Notes: generated from the sequence alone by a model not told the origin. 64,000 nt of DNA from Pseudobdellovibrionaceae bacterium (GCA_013359135.1 JABWCN010000012.1:1-64000), one strand, 5' to 3'; counted from the first letter of the stretch, positions 9,113 through 19,821 are shown. Program-made: numbers and translations.

Positions 9113-9931
9113 ATGATTTCGTCAAAAAATTTTAGCATATTTAGTTTCAGTTTATGTTGTCTTTTAAGCTTTTCCGTTGGAGCTATTGAACTTCCAAAAG
9201 TTTTTCGATCAGGCCGTGGCGGTGAAGCTAAATTTATTAGAGACGCAAGATATTGGCGGGAGTCTAAGCAGGAGTATGTTCGCAAACTTTCTGATGACAG
9301 CCTACTCATCAGAAATGGCGAAGGTGAAATTGAAGTTTTAAGACCACCAAGCAGTAATATGCCAGATTTAAAAATACCTCTTCCTGATAATTATAACATT
9401 GCACATCTTTCTACCGTAGGATATTCCTCTTCCGAATCTATGTCTAACGGTCTTGCTTGGAGGCAAAATTTGTTTGTTGAAAACAACAAGATTGTACTTA
9501 AAACTGGATCAAGTGCAGAGGCATTTACCGAACATCATTGGAATCAGAATGGAAGCCTTACTTTTGGACAAGTACACACACCAAGACTTGATATTACGAT
9601 TAATACAGTAGGAGAGAATCGAGTAGTGATAGGTTATCAGTACGTAGATCGTAAAGATGAATGGAAGAATGCAAAAAGAGAGCCTACAATACAAAAACAG
9701 CATTTGAATGTGGAGCTTCCCGTCGGTGATCATTTGACAAGTTACAAAATAGATTCAGACGGTAGTTTCACATTAATCATAAAGAAATCAGATGGAACTA
9801 TGGAAAAAAGAGTAGCAAATTTACACGGTACGAACATTACTTGGAAAAGCCAAGTGACTGGAGCTAAGATTACAAAAGAAATCGAAAAACCAAATGGTAA
9901 GGATACAGATTTTGGAGTTTCTTTAAAATAA
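9113..9931 (+). CDS. exported beta-rich protein, unknown function
   Basis: This encodes 272 residues with a strong ribosome binding site (GGAGG) a few bases before the ATG at 9113. A signal peptide, MISSKNFSIF to about SVGA, is followed by ELPKVF. The mature part alternates short hydrophobic strands with polar turns (SDDSLLIRNGEGEIEVL, GSFTLIIKKSDGTMEK), suggesting a beta-sheet or propeller-like fold. The short C-terminal tail ends DTDFGVSLK. The exported protein at 28836-29813 has a comparable C-terminal DMNYGVSIG, so the two may be distant relatives. No known domain is recognised. Confidence 0.5.
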   Translation: MISSKNFSIFSFSLCCLLSFSVGAIELPKVFRSGRGGEAKFIRDARYWRESKQEYVRKLSDDSLLIRNGEGEIEVLRPPSSNMPDLKIPLPDNYNIAHLSTVGYSSSESMSNGLAWRQNLFVENNKIVLKTGSSAEAFTEHHWNQNGSLTFGQVHTPRLDITINTVGENRVVIGYQYVDRKDEWKNAKREPTIQKQHLNVELPVGDHLTSYKIDSDGSFTLIIKKSDGTMEKRVANLHGTNITWKSQVTGAKITKEIEKPNGKDTDFGVSLK

Positions 9932-9999
9932 ATAGTATTAGGAGTGGGGGGTAATTCCGTAATTGCTTCTGAATCAGAAAGACATTAGTATTTTTTAAT

Positions 10000-10569
10000 A
10001 TGAATTACGACTTATCGATGATTCCAACATTTGAGACTCAACGTTTAATCCTTCGGCCAGTAACAACAAAGGATCTACCAAGTTATCAGAAAAATTTTAA
10101 TGATTACGAGGTGATTCGCTATTTAGCGAGCTATGTTCCATGGCCTTATCCAGAAAAGGGAGTGGAAGAATTTTATTACAAAATGCTTCTACCTAAGCAA
10201 GGAAAAGACTATTGGCATTGGGGTCTTTTTTTAAAAGATGAACCAAATGAAACTATTGGTGGAATTGATTTATGGAGAAATAGCGCTATCGATAATCGTG
10301 GTTTCTGGCTTGCTCGCAAGTGTTGGGGAAAAGGATATATGACCGAGGCTGCAAGCCGAATTAATGATCATGCTTTTGATGATTTAGGATTTGAAATTTT
10401 GCACTTTGGTAATGCGATAACTAACATAGGATCTCGCAGAATTAAGGAAAAAACAGGAGCTACTTATAAGGGGACAAGGCCATTTAAGTTTGTGGATCCT
10501 GAAGTTCATGACTCACAAGTCTGGGAGTTAACAAAAGCAAACTGGTTAAAATTTAGAAATAAAACTTAA
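10000..10569 (+). CDS. GNAT-family N-acetyltransferase (RimJ/RimL-like)
   Basis: The 189-residue protein has the layout of RimJ/RimL-type acetyltransferases. TQRLILRPVTTKDLPSY comes at the start, then IGGIDLW on the core strand. FWLARKCWGKGYMTEAASRIN follows, with the (R/Q)xxGx(G/A)-like acetyl-CoA loop KCWGKGY. NIGSRRIKEKTGATYKG is the conserved 'N.aS.rv.eK.Gf...g' region. The enzyme would transfer acetyl from acetyl-CoA to an amine in the cytosol; substrate unknown. Translation may start at ATG 10000 or at ATG 10018, just before the conserved TFETQRL; neither has a strong ribosome binding site. Confidence 0.8.
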   Translation: MNYDLSMIPTFETQRLILRPVTTKDLPSYQKNFNDYEVIRYLASYVPWPYPEKGVEEFYYKMLLPKQGKDYWHWGLFLKDEPNETIGGIDLWRNSAIDNRGFWLARKCWGKGYMTEAASRINDHAFDDLGFEILHFGNAITNIGSRRIKEKTGATYKGTRPFKFVDPEVHDSQVWELTKANWLKFRNKT

Positions 10570-10573
10570 AGAC

Positions 10574-10600
10574 ACACCTATTCCCTGGTGTATTTTATTA
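10574..10600 (+). terminator. weak terminator-like hairpin after the GNAT gene
   Basis: ACACC at 10574-10578 pairs with GGTGT at 10587-10591 around an eight-base loop, followed by ATTTTATT. The stem is only five pairs, so this is a weak call based on position just after the stop codon. Confidence 0.3.
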
Positions 10601-10650
10601 AATATTAAATCTCTGACGGCCAGAGTTTGTGAGTCAATATCGCTAATCAT

Positions 10651-12036
10651 CTATTGGGCGCTAAAATAAAACCCACAATGTGGTTTTGTGCAGTTTACAG
10701 AAGGAAGAAGTTTGCCATTCTGTAGGGGTCTATCTGAGGTAAATGCACTTACGTAATAAGTGGTATTAGGTTTAAGAAAGCATTTATTAGTTAACTTTCT
10801 CTCTTTAAAGACACGAAAAAGTTCTTCAGGAGACGCAGTAACAACAATTTGAATACCTACAGCTTCTGTACCTGATTTTGAACAAAATTTTTCTAGATCA
10901 GAGCCTTGTGTATTCGAGTAACTTCGGGTATCGCCGGGACATGTTGATATCACTAAAGCAGGATAAGCAGATATACCTGAGGCAACCGAGGTTCCTGGTA
11001 TGGTTGCACTATCTATTTTTTTTGTAGTAAAGGGTATTCCATTCATTGCCCCCTCTAGCTCATTCAAATTTGGAGTTGTAAATGACCAAACTCTTACTTC
11101 ATTGTCTTTAGGATAGTAGGAGGTGTTTGGCCACCAATTCTTTAAAGTCTGTCCCGCATTTTTTCCATTGAGTTGTCCCATATTTACCATCGTAGTTCCA
11201 GGAGGGTTACACTTTGAGGATGAAGTACCTTGTGCTGGAGGACTTGCGCTAGTTCCTCCATTTGAAGATGATCCAGCTGCTGCGGTCGTTGTGCACACGC
11301 AGGTGTATTCTATACCACTAGCGCCAAACTCTTTGACGCTAACTTTACTTTCACTACAGGCCGAGGTGGGTGGTTGAGCAGGAGAAAAATCTTCACCTGA
11401 CCACGAGCATGAGACGCTACTTTTAGCACCACTATTTGTAGAACTGTTATTATTACTAGTCGCCATCATACAGTTTGAATACCCGTAATGTCGAATACGG
11501 AGTAGATTGCTGCGAAAAATTTTACCTTGGTTATCTTTTACGACTAAAGTGTAATCTCCAGGAACTAAATAAGTATGATTGCGAGTTTGTGTATTTTTAG
11601 TCCATTGGCGATCAGCGGTGTTATAAATCCAATCTGCGCTAGGAGTAGTAAACTGAGTTGGATCATCACAGATTTTCTTTTCACCGCGACGAGGTGATCC
11701 AGAGGGCATATCTAGCGCGTACTCTTGGCATAACAGAATGTCTGTTCCTGCTTGGTCAATTTGATAGCTATAATTGCTATCGGCTAGTGAGCAGTCTCTA
11801 GAGAGAGAGATTGTTGAAAATACTTTGATGCTAAGATCTTTGTCGCTTTTCTCTTTTTGAGAATCGTCAGAAATAGTTGTGTTTTGACTGTCAGTTGTAT
11901 TTAAATTTGAAATATTCCTACTTACAGAGCCGGGTTCCATTTTTGAGCAGTTTTGAAAGAAAACAAAGGGGAGAGCAAAAATTAAAAGAGAAATAATAGT
12001 TTTTACTAAAAACTTTTTCCAATACAGCGACCTCAT
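10651..12036 (-). CDS. lipoprotein, cysteine-rich, unknown function
   Basis: The 461 residues begin with a basic n-region and a hydrophobic core, then FFQNCSKMEP. The Cys is the presumed lipidation site, with Asn at -1, a form also seen in the lipoproteins at 17482 and 58777. A good ribosome binding site (GGGGGA) precedes the ATG at 12036. The mature part has a Ser/Thr/Asn-rich linker, an Ig-like segment (DYTLVVKDNQGKIFRSN) and a Gly/Ser/Pro-rich hinge near residues 245-275. The C-terminal domain has paired cysteines (ISTCPGD, EKFCSK, NKCFLKPNTTYYVSAF). It probably sits at the outer membrane. No specific function is known. Confidence 0.6.
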   Translation of the reverse strand: MRSLYWKKFLVKTIISLLIFALPFVFFQNCSKMEPGSVSRNISNLNTTDSQNTTISDDSQKEKSDKDLSIKVFSTISLSRDCSLADSNYSYQIDQAGTDILLCQEYALDMPSGSPRRGEKKICDDPTQFTTPSADWIYNTADRQWTKNTQTRNHTYLVPGDYTLVVKDNQGKIFRSNLLRIRHYGYSNCMMATSNNNSSTNSGAKSSVSCSWSGEDFSPAQPPTSACSESKVSVKEFGASGIEYTCVCTTTAAAGSSSNGGTSASPPAQGTSSSKCNPPGTTMVNMGQLNGKNAGQTLKNWWPNTSYYPKDNEVRVWSFTTPNLNELEGAMNGIPFTTKKIDSATIPGTSVASGISAYPALVISTCPGDTRSYSNTQGSDLEKFCSKSGTEAVGIQIVVTASPEELFRVFKERKLTNKCFLKPNTTYYVSAFTSDRPLQNGKLLPSVNCTKPHCGFYFSAQ

Positions 12037-12476
12037 TTAATCCCCCTTGGTTAGCATAGATTATCAATAACTACAAAAAAACAAAAACGAATTCAATTAA
12101 CTTGTCTCATTTTGAGGTGATTTGTGTTTTCTACTAAAAACACAGTTAACTGGTAACTTCAGCTTGGTCTAGTTGTAATTTGATGACGAAAGTATAGAAT
12201 GAAACGATAGATCCTTCTCAGGTGGAAAACAGTTACAGTAACATTTAGGAATGAAAAATAATAACTATTTTTTTTGATTATCCCACTTTTTCTGGGTGTC
12301 TCTTGAATGAGTTTCAAAATTACAAGGTTTTATCGTAAACCAAATGCTGAACCCTATGCTCCTCAAATAATTGACATAAAAATCAATGCAGCCTATTCAA
12401 CAGCTAGCCTTTGGACAGAATCCTATCTCTAGGGTGGCAAGAGTGTGAGATTGTTCGCGCATTAACGTCAGAGCTA
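12037..12476. other. intergenic gap with a 41-codon frame and a small hairpin
   Basis: A plus-strand frame from ATG 12307 to TAG 12432 would encode 41 residues (MSFKITRFYRKPNAEPYAPQ and on). It has no Shine-Dalgarno, so it may be a relic or chance. At 12123-12144, TGTGTTTT and AAAACACA form an 8-bp stem with a six-base loop but no T-run. The rest shows nothing recognisable. The gap separates the lipoprotein genes at 10651 and 12477, both on the minus strand. Confidence 0.3.
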
Positions 12477-15400
12477 TTATGGCAGCGGATACTCTGCAAT
12501 ACCATTTAGACCATTTTTTTCAACAACCAATATCAGTGAACTTCTATAAGGATTCCACAAAATTGATCTCGCAGTGGAAAGACACTTAAGCGTGGGTGAT
12601 GACCAAGTTAATTGCGTTTCCGTACTGGTGTTTTTGTTAAATTTGTAAAGTAATCCGTTAGTACCACAATAATAAAAGTTAATTCCCGTAGCCTCAACTC
12701 TTGCAGTAAAAGCATAAAAACTATGTGGCATAGTAGCAAAAACAACTCCTGAGCCATAAGAAGTTCCTGCATAAACTTTATTGCTGGCATTTGGATTCCA
12801 AAAAAACTTATTAACACTGTCTGCTGGGTCTTGAAAATACATTATTCCTGAAAAAGTATCAGTACTGAGACCATTAGTGCTATCGCCGGCAAAATGTGAT
12901 TGACGATAACTGTCAGAAACATCATAAGCTTTGATCATAGAATTAACCGTAGCTGTCCCATTCCAGTATCTTAACATGCGATAGATTTTATTATTAATAA
13001 AACCTAGAATCGAAATTTTATAATTGGAAATTTTTATAGCTGTTCCAACCAAGCCATCAGCAAGAGGGGAGAAGTAATCCGTAGCTCCTCCACCTACAAC
13101 CGTCTGCCATGTGGAAGTAGTTCTGATAAATTTTTTAACCGCATAAGCATCATTATGAAATATATCTCCAGTTGCTGTGTCGGTTTCAAATCGATATGAG
13201 CCATCCCAACTAAAATTAGCGTTAGCTAAGAAATTTAAATTACCTGCTATTTGAAATTCCCTAAATGTACTTGAGTTTATATCAAGAACAATAATCTTGT
13301 CATAATTCGTTCCAGTCACACCAAACTTGATATCTCGGATACTTCCGAACCTTGCCGATAAAGCTAATCCACCGTCACCAGCACTTGTATACTGCCCAAA
13401 CAATGTTAGTATTTTACCAGCATCATCAATAGTCCTAATCAATCCATTATCATTAAAATAAATTCGGCCATTTTTAGCAACAAAGGCGGCACTAATTGAT
13501 ACAGGACAAGCCGTCGCCAATGTTCCATCCGAGCAAGGGGTAAATGTAGAAGCTCCATTTCCAACTAGGGTACTTTTTGTATTTGCTGAGGAATTATATT
13601 TTGATATAGAAAAACCATATCTTATTCCTGAATAAAGATTTCCATCCATTCCAACAATCAAATTGTTAACATTAAATGGAAGATCAAATGGTGCTTCTGC
13701 TTGGTACGATATAGGATTGATTCTTGCGTGAAGAAAATAAGAATCTCCTGTGAAATTCCAGTATATTCCCTGAGCTATAAACTCTATTGCTGAAGTTGTC
13801 GGATTAAATTTTATTCCTAAATCACCAACAGTTTTTCCTGACCAATCTGCAGTGGGTAGTCCTGTCAAGCCTGGACCTGATACCGTAAATTTCGATACTT
13901 TTTGGTCATTATCGCGGTAAGTAAAATAATTCAAAGTGCCTGAAACATTAAATATAATATTTCCATTGGGAAGTGGAATTATCGTAGCCCCACTATCGCT
14001 ATAAGTACCAGTTATCTGTAACTCAGAAGATAAAATTTCAGAAGTAGGGTTTGCATTAGCACCGCCACCTATTATTGTTGAAATTGTCATTGTAGATAGA
14101 TTGACTCTGCGAAAACGAGTCCCATCTAAAATGATCAATCTGTTTGAATAATCTAAGGCGATTCCCTTTGCAGAACTCAAAGTTGCTGATGTAATAAATC
14201 CACCATCACCAGTACTAACTCCTGTAGCAGGAATAAATGTTTTTAATAAACCCGTGCTCGGATCAATCCAGAGTAATCCTCTTAATGGGTCAATATAAAA
14301 TATTTTACCATCATCACTGACAACGAGTTTGTTTTTTGCAGGATAAGCTGCATTTCCATTATTAACATAGCGATTGAAAACAGCTGAACTCGCACTTCCA
14401 TCAAGACCACTATCCGTATTACCAGCTAACATTCGAATACTTGATTGGTTCATAGCATTTAAAGTCATAAAAGTACTGAGGCCTGAGTTATCCTCAGCCA
14501 CAATTCTTAGGACATAATATCCACTAACTGGAGATACTAATACCGCGCATCCAGTGTAGCCTGAGTCAACTGTGCATGCCCCGTTTTGCCCATTACTAAT
14601 TCGAGTGGCTCCTGATATAGGCAAAAAGCTAACATCATTTGTTGAATATTGGATAGAGATTGGAGATGTGATTAATCCTTCATTGTCAGCTGCATTCCAT
14701 TTGACGTAAATAGTTCCACCAAGACTAACATTGGAATCATTATAAGTAATGGGAAATGAAGGATTGTCTTTGTTGGCCACATAGCCCTTTGAAATAGAAG
14801 GTGGTGTTCCTGAATCATAATTAATACTGTAGCGGTCAACTGCTAGCGTTCCTAAATTGGAAGAAATATTTCCCGCTTCATCTTTAGCCCAGGCTTTTAT
14901 ATCATAGGTTCCTTTAGACAATCCAAGTTGATAATAATAATTTGCGAAGGAAATATCAGCTGATGGTGTGACTCCTGGCAATGGAGCATTCACTGCAATC
15001 CAACAGGGATCACTTAAGATAGGTTGTGTTGATGAAAGCTTAAGACAAAAATGTGTTACCTTAAAGTTATCATTAACGGCCATATCAACTAGGACGCTAC
15101 TTTGCATTGAACTGGTATTTCCATTATTAAGAATCAATTTTGTTAGAACAGGACCTGTTGAATCTATTGTAAAAGAAGCTGCAGAAACTACTGACGTACA
15201 ATTTCCAGCAAGATCACAGCCGCTTATTTTCAACCTTACTTGCGAGCTATTAATCAAAGGAAGAGACCAAGAATAGACTCCTGTATTATCCAAATTGGCA
15301 ATAATTACAAAAGTACTTCCATTATCTATACTATAGGAAAGATCGATTTTTTGAGTCCCCCAATTAATATCAGATGCTGTCCAATTAACTGATTGTACGG

Positions 15401-17300
15401 TTCCCCCTCTAAACACCTGTGATGAAGTGAAGGATGCAAAGCTAAGTGTAGGATTTGTTTGATCAAGAGTCATTGTGACTGAACTCGGACCTGAAATTAG
15501 ACCCACAGAATCTTTAGTATATGCATAAATTGTTTTTAGACCATCTCCAGAAGTTGTTAAAAAAGACATTATGGATGCACAAGTTTGCCATCCAGAATCT
15601 GAAGCTAATGGAGCCACTGCAGAATTGGAAAAATAAATACCATCGAAATCGGCATCACAGGTTACAGCCAATGTAACCAAAAGAGAGTTTGACAAGGCCG
15701 CAGAGGTTCTTGAAAAAACAAGTGCATTGGGTGGGGTAGAGTCAATAGAAAATGTACTTGAAGACTCAACAGTTCCCACGTTTCCAGCCAAGTCACTCAT
15801 TTTTAATCTTAATTTTACTTGAGAGCTACTTATTGTTGGCAAAACCCAGTTATAATTACCTGAATTTGGCTGGCTTGAGGCGATTGTGCTCCATGAAATA
15901 CCATTATCAGCTGTATACTCAATAGAAACAGAGTTTAAAACAGGATTAACTTCCGTTGACCTCCAGGAGATAATTGCAGAGCTTCCTCCTTTAAATTTTT
16001 GACTACCGGTCATAGTTAAAAGTTCTAGATTTGGAGCCGTACGGTCCAAAACAATTGAAATATTTTGTGAGGAATTAGATACAACTCCCGATTCGTCTCT
16101 TGCCCAAAGACGCAAGCTCCTGACGCCATCCACTCCAGACAGGTTAAAGCTAAAATCTTGAAAAGATGCTGTTGAGCAAATAATATTATAGCTTGATGAT
16201 AGCATTGGGGCCACAGTCAATCCAGGGAAAGCATCTTCAATTAACGCAAGAGATGAAAAGTTTTTACAGTTATACATATTTCCATCCATTTCAGGGCCTG
16301 TTGTTAGTCTAAGTAATACGTTTGTATTAGAAGTATATTCAGGACTTAGGAGACTTAGAGGTGGAGGCTGAGGTAAAACTTTATTGTTTATGACAATTGG
16401 AAATGACTTCTGAAAGTAAGGTTTGCTAAAGTCAAAATTTCCTGAAGTGTCTTTTTTCCCAATAAACATTTGAATAACATGAGAGCCCTGTGAATTGGCG
16501 GACGGAGAAAAATTAAAATTAGAACTTGTTGATATAACTTTTGAATCTAGTTTCCATTGATACGCAATCTCATAATCACTCAACCAATGAGTTGCTAAGG
16601 CGGTTAAAAGTTGGCTAATTTCTTCATCATAAATTAGGGGAACTTCAATTTTAATAATTTCAGGAATAGCATGCAATAATATTTCAGGTTGCACACCAAA
16701 TGATTTTTCAAATTTACTTTTTAGTTTAGAATCAGAGCTTAAAATACTATAAGCCGAGGACATTGTTGATGCTTTCTCTAGTGGCTTATAAATGTCAGCC
16801 CAAGTTGTAGAATCTGTAGTGCTTATTTCTGATGAAACTTCTGTCTGGAAAAGCCATGAGAGCAGGCTTGTACCTTGACTCAGGTTTTGTTCTGTTGTTC
16901 CGGTTACACAGCGTTTATATAAAATACCATTACACTGCAGTTCAATAAGATATTTGCTGCTTTTTAGATCCTTATTAATATTTAATTTTGAACTATTTAT
17001 TTTCGAAAATGTGTAGCTACCTGTTTCGTTAACTTTTGTTGTTCCCAAAAGCAAATTTTTTTTACCATTATCATCTAAAGAGAACAACTCAACATTACTT
17101 CCAGAACATTTTTTTTGTTCACTAGTTTTAGTAAATTCAGAGGATGATTCCTGCGGGCTGTAAATTGTACCAGAAATAACATTTTTATTTTTGTTAGATA
17201 AATTTACCTTGCGATTACAAGCAGCTAAATAACAGCATACTATTAAAATAGACACTATTCTCAAATTTCTATTTCTTGATAGCCATGGTTGTGTTTTCAT
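12477..17300 (-). CDS. giant lipoprotein with Ig-like domains and NHL/teneurin-like propeller
   Basis: From the ATG at 17300 (an in-frame ATG six codons earlier gives a poorer signal) the protein has about 1,607 residues. The lipobox is YLAAC|NRK. After a helical N-terminal 250 residues come repeated Ig-like units, each opening with D-x-T-x-P. They contain GGSSAIISW or GGTVQSVNW, then IEYTADNGISW or LSYSIDNGSTF, and close with DLAGN. From about residue 1000 a propeller-like region resembles NHL/teneurin repeats (DGKIFYIDP, STGDGG...SAKGIALDYSNRLIILD). Such lipoproteins usually act at the cell surface in adhesion. Large size, Ser/Asn richness and lack of catalytic motifs fit. A role in prey or surface contact is inferred from context. 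Confidence 0.7.
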   Translation of the reverse strand: MKTQPWLSRNRNLRIVSILIVCCYLAACNRKVNLSNKNKNVISGTIYSPQESSSEFTKTSEQKKCSGSNVELFSLDDNGKKNLLLGTTKVNETGSYTFSKINSSKLNINKDLKSSKYLIELQCNGILYKRCVTGTTEQNLSQGTSLLSWLFQTEVSSEISTTDSTTWADIYKPLEKASTMSSAYSILSSDSKLKSKFEKSFGVQPEILLHAIPEIIKIEVPLIYDEEISQLLTALATHWLSDYEIAYQWKLDSKVISTSSNFNFSPSANSQGSHVIQMFIGKKDTSGNFDFSKPYFQKSFPIVINNKVLPQPPPLSLLSPEYTSNTNVLLRLTTGPEMDGNMYNCKNFSSLALIEDAFPGLTVAPMLSSSYNIICSTASFQDFSFNLSGVDGVRSLRLWARDESGVVSNSSQNISIVLDRTAPNLELLTMTGSQKFKGGSSAIISWRSTEVNPVLNSVSIEYTADNGISWSTIASSQPNSGNYNWVLPTISSSQVKLRLKMSDLAGNVGTVESSSTFSIDSTPPNALVFSRTSAALSNSLLVTLAVTCDADFDGIYFSNSAVAPLASDSGWQTCASIMSFLTTSGDGLKTIYAYTKDSVGLISGPSSVTMTLDQTNPTLSFASFTSSQVFRGGTVQSVNWTASDINWGTQKIDLSYSIDNGSTFVIIANLDNTGVYSWSLPLINSSQVRLKISGCDLAGNCTSVVSAASFTIDSTGPVLTKLILNNGNTSSMQSSVLVDMAVNDNFKVTHFCLKLSSTQPILSDPCWIAVNAPLPGVTPSADISFANYYYQLGLSKGTYDIKAWAKDEAGNISSNLGTLAVDRYSINYDSGTPPSISKGYVANKDNPSFPITYNDSNVSLGGTIYVKWNAADNEGLITSPISIQYSTNDVSFLPISGATRISNGQNGACTVDSGYTGCAVLVSPVSGYYVLRIVAEDNSGLSTFMTLNAMNQSSIRMLAGNTDSGLDGSASSAVFNRYVNNGNAAYPAKNKLVVSDDGKIFYIDPLRGLLWIDPSTGLLKTFIPATGVSTGDGGFITSATLSSAKGIALDYSNRLIILDGTRFRRVNLSTMTISTIIGGGANANPTSEILSSELQITGTYSDSGATIIPLPNGNIIFNVSGTLNYFTYRDNDQKVSKFTVSGPGLTGLPTADWSGKTVGDLGIKFNPTTSAIEFIAQGIYWNFTGDSYFLHARINPISYQAEAPFDLPFNVNNLIVGMDGNLYSGIRYGFSISKYNSSANTKSTLVGNGASTFTPCSDGTLATACPVSISAAFVAKNGRIYFNDNGLIRTIDDAGKILTLFGQYTSAGDGGLALSARFGSIRDIKFGVTGTNYDKIIVLDINSSTFREFQIAGNLNFLANANFSWDGSYRFETDTATGDIFHNDAYAVKKFIRTTSTWQTVVGGGATDYFSPLADGLVGTAIKISNYKISILGFINNKIYRMLRYWNGTATVNSMIKAYDVSDSYRQSHFAGDSTNGLSTDTFSGIMYFQDPADSVNKFFWNPNASNKVYAGTSYGSGVVFATMPHSFYAFTARVEATGINFYYCGTNGLLYKFNKNTSTETQLTWSSPTLKCLSTARSILWNPYRSSLILVVEKNGLNGIAEYPLP

Positions 17301-17481
17301 GTATGACATATCGGACATTAGTCTGAAAAAATTAAGAGAAGCACTTTTATTGAAATTATATTATTTCTATTATTGAAACAAAAATTGTATTAAACAGATA
17401 TAAAAAAATCATCATAATGAGTCGCTATCAATATTTGAAGAAATTGAAAATTTTGCCGATAGGAGAGCAAGGGGAACTTCA

Positions 17482-19821
17482 ATGCTTAAAAAGAAAAGAA
17501 TTTTGTATTTTTTTGTGTTAGTAATAGCTCTTTCTACGCCATTCAATAATTGCTCATCTGGCGGAAGAAACTCTGCACCTGACGCTAACGTTATTAGTAG
17601 TGAACCCAATACTGACAATGGTAAAGGTGATGGTGAAAATACAAATCCCGAGATAGATCAGAGAGATGAGCAGATGAGGATTTATGGAAAAGCCTCTCCT
17701 CTTGAAGTTCAAAATGTATATGCAAAAGAAAAATATAGCTGTATTATTGACTTTAATAATTTAGTCCGCTGTTGGGGAACTATTGATTATTTATTAGGTT
17801 TTAGAAAAATCTTAGCAACTGAAATTGAAAATCTAGGGCAAGTAAAATTTTTATCTTTAGGAATTCGTCATGCTTGTGCCATTACATTAGATGACAAAAT
17901 AAAGTGCTGGGGATCAAATGAGTCTGGCCAATTAGGCAATAACGAAATTTCATCCCAAAATACTACGGTAAAAAATGGTCAAATTTCTGAAGTTGTTGCA
18001 ATTGATAAAGCCAAAAGTGTTGCCGTTGGGAAAGATCATACATGTGCTATTACAATGGATGACAAAGTAAAGTGTTGGGGCAATAATTTATATGGACAAC
18101 TTGGAGATGGTTCAAATACAAGTTCTGTTTCACCTGTAGACGTTGTGCAGTTGGGTGCTGTTAAAGCAATATCTTTAGAGGCATACTACTCATGTGCTAT
18201 TACAATGGATGACAAAGTAAAGTGTTGGGGCAATAACTATTCCGGCCAGTTGGGGAATGGAACAAGGCAAAATACAAATGTACCTGGATTTGTAGCTAAC
18301 TTAGAATCAGTTACCTCGATGGTCGCTGGTGAGCAGCATGTTTGTGTGATAAATTCAGAAAATTTAGTAAAGTGCTGGGGGCAAAACGGCAATGGTCAGT
18401 TGGGCAGGAACGACATTATTTATACAGAAAGATACTCCTCATCGAGTTTTTACCCAGTAGAAGTAAAAAATTTAAATTCTGTAAAAAAATTAGCACTAGG
18501 ACGTAGTCACACCTGTGCAATTACGGTCGATAATAAAGTTAAATGCTGGGGGCGCAGTGATTTGATAGGAAATAATTCCATTTCAGCCATTAGTTTGGTT
18601 GCCGAGGTTCTCGATCTTGATTTTGCAAAATCAATTGCCTTGGGCTCAGATCACTCTTGTGCGATTAATCAAGATAATAGGATTAGATGCTGGGGGAATA
18701 ATAATTTTTTTCAGCAGGGGCACAATTCAGTAACAAATAGTCTTTTACCTACCAAGCTTTCAGTAATTAATAATTTTAAAACTATAGCATCTGGTGAAGA
18801 TTCATTATGTTATATAACAAATGAAAGTTTAGTTAAATGTCTGGGCCGTGGTTATGCTGGTCAACTTGGTGATGGAAATCGCAGTGATTCTTTAGTTAGC
18901 CCTGTAGATGTAAAAGATCTTGGACCAGTTAAGGCCATAACAGCAGGATCTTATTTTTATTGTGCAATAAATAAAGATGATTTGGTGAAATGTTGGGGAT
19001 CAAATTCAGGAGGTGAACTTGGTGATAAAACTAAGAATGATGCAAAAGTACCAGTTGATGTTTTTGCTTTGGGTCGAGTCAAAGCAATTTCTGCAGGATA
19101 TAATCATGTTTGTGCAATAACTGAAAATAATCATGTTAAATGCTGGGGAGCAAATTCTGATGGTCAATTAGGAAATAGAACAAATTTAAACACCTCTGAA
19201 CCTGTAGACGTTGAAGATTTGCAAGATGTCAAAGCCATTGCTGTTGGAGCTAGTCACAGTTGTGTGATTGATAGTCTAGACAAAGTTAAATGCTGGGGTG
19301 CTTATGGTATTTCTGTTAAGTCAGATGTACCAGTAGAAATTGCAGGACTGCAAAATGTTAAAGTCCTTTCGGCTTCGCACTCACATCATACATGTGCTTT
19401 AGATAATCTTGGAAAAGTTAAATGCTGGGGCTCTAATTCCTATGGTCAGCTTGGTGATGGTTCTATGAAATCTTCGGATCAGCCAGTCAATACTTCAGGT
19501 TTAGATCCGGTGAAATCAATTTTTGTAAAAAGCTCAAGAACTTGCGTAGTTACAAATCGTAATAAAACCAAGTGTTGGGGCAATTCGTTTTATGATGGAT
19601 TAACTAAAACAAATTCGATTGTTAGACCCAGAGAAATTATTTTAAATGAAGATGAAATCTTTAATTCAAAAGATATTTTTGTTACAAATAAAATGATATT
19701 TATTTTAGATTTTAATGGTCAAGTTTATTATATGGGAAAACCACATAATTCCTACAGAGCCCCCGCAGGGGTAGTTACTAATATTCAATTTCGTGGTGCA
19801 GATTTAAATAGCTACTATTAA
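17482..19821 (+). CDS. RCC1-repeat lipoprotein A (about 14 repeats)
   Basis: This 779-residue protein starts MLKKKRILYF, preceded by an AAGGGG ribosome binding site. Its signal peptide ends in PFNNC|SSGG, a lipobox with Asn at -1. After an acidic linker there are 13 clear repeats of about 50 residues, each with a 'SCAI...DKVKCWGNN..GQLG' core, and a degenerate last copy (QVYYMGK). Fourteen units would fit two seven-bladed RCC1-type propellers. Each blade has two cysteines about nine residues apart, which could form a disulfide after export. It lies divergent to the Ig/NHL lipoprotein and just upstream of a second RCC1 lipoprotein. A binding or adhesion role is inferred. Confidence 0.75.
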   Translation: MLKKKRILYFFVLVIALSTPFNNCSSGGRNSAPDANVISSEPNTDNGKGDGENTNPEIDQRDEQMRIYGKASPLEVQNVYAKEKYSCIIDFNNLVRCWGTIDYLLGFRKILATEIENLGQVKFLSLGIRHACAITLDDKIKCWGSNESGQLGNNEISSQNTTVKNGQISEVVAIDKAKSVAVGKDHTCAITMDDKVKCWGNNLYGQLGDGSNTSSVSPVDVVQLGAVKAISLEAYYSCAITMDDKVKCWGNNYSGQLGNGTRQNTNVPGFVANLESVTSMVAGEQHVCVINSENLVKCWGQNGNGQLGRNDIIYTERYSSSSFYPVEVKNLNSVKKLALGRSHTCAITVDNKVKCWGRSDLIGNNSISAISLVAEVLDLDFAKSIALGSDHSCAINQDNRIRCWGNNNFFQQGHNSVTNSLLPTKLSVINNFKTIASGEDSLCYITNESLVKCLGRGYAGQLGDGNRSDSLVSPVDVKDLGPVKAITAGSYFYCAINKDDLVKCWGSNSGGELGDKTKNDAKVPVDVFALGRVKAISAGYNHVCAITENNHVKCWGANSDGQLGNRTNLNTSEPVDVEDLQDVKAIAVGASHSCVIDSLDKVKCWGAYGISVKSDVPVEIAGLQNVKVLSASHSHHTCALDNLGKVKCWGSNSYGQLGDGSMKSSDQPVNTSGLDPVKSIFVKSSRTCVVTNRNKTKCWGNSFYDGLTKTNSIVRPREIILNEDEIFNSKDIFVTNKMIFILDFNGQVYYMGKPHNSYRAPAGVVTNIQFRGADLNSYY

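Noticed and set aside
12123..12144. Hairpin TGTGTTTT/AAAACACA considered as a terminator
   Set aside because: It is about 90 bases upstream of a gene start rather than after a stop, and no T-run follows on either strand.
12307..12432. 41-codon plus-strand frame MSFKITRFYRK...
   Set aside because: No Shine-Dalgarno and no recognisable family; mentioned only as content of the gap.
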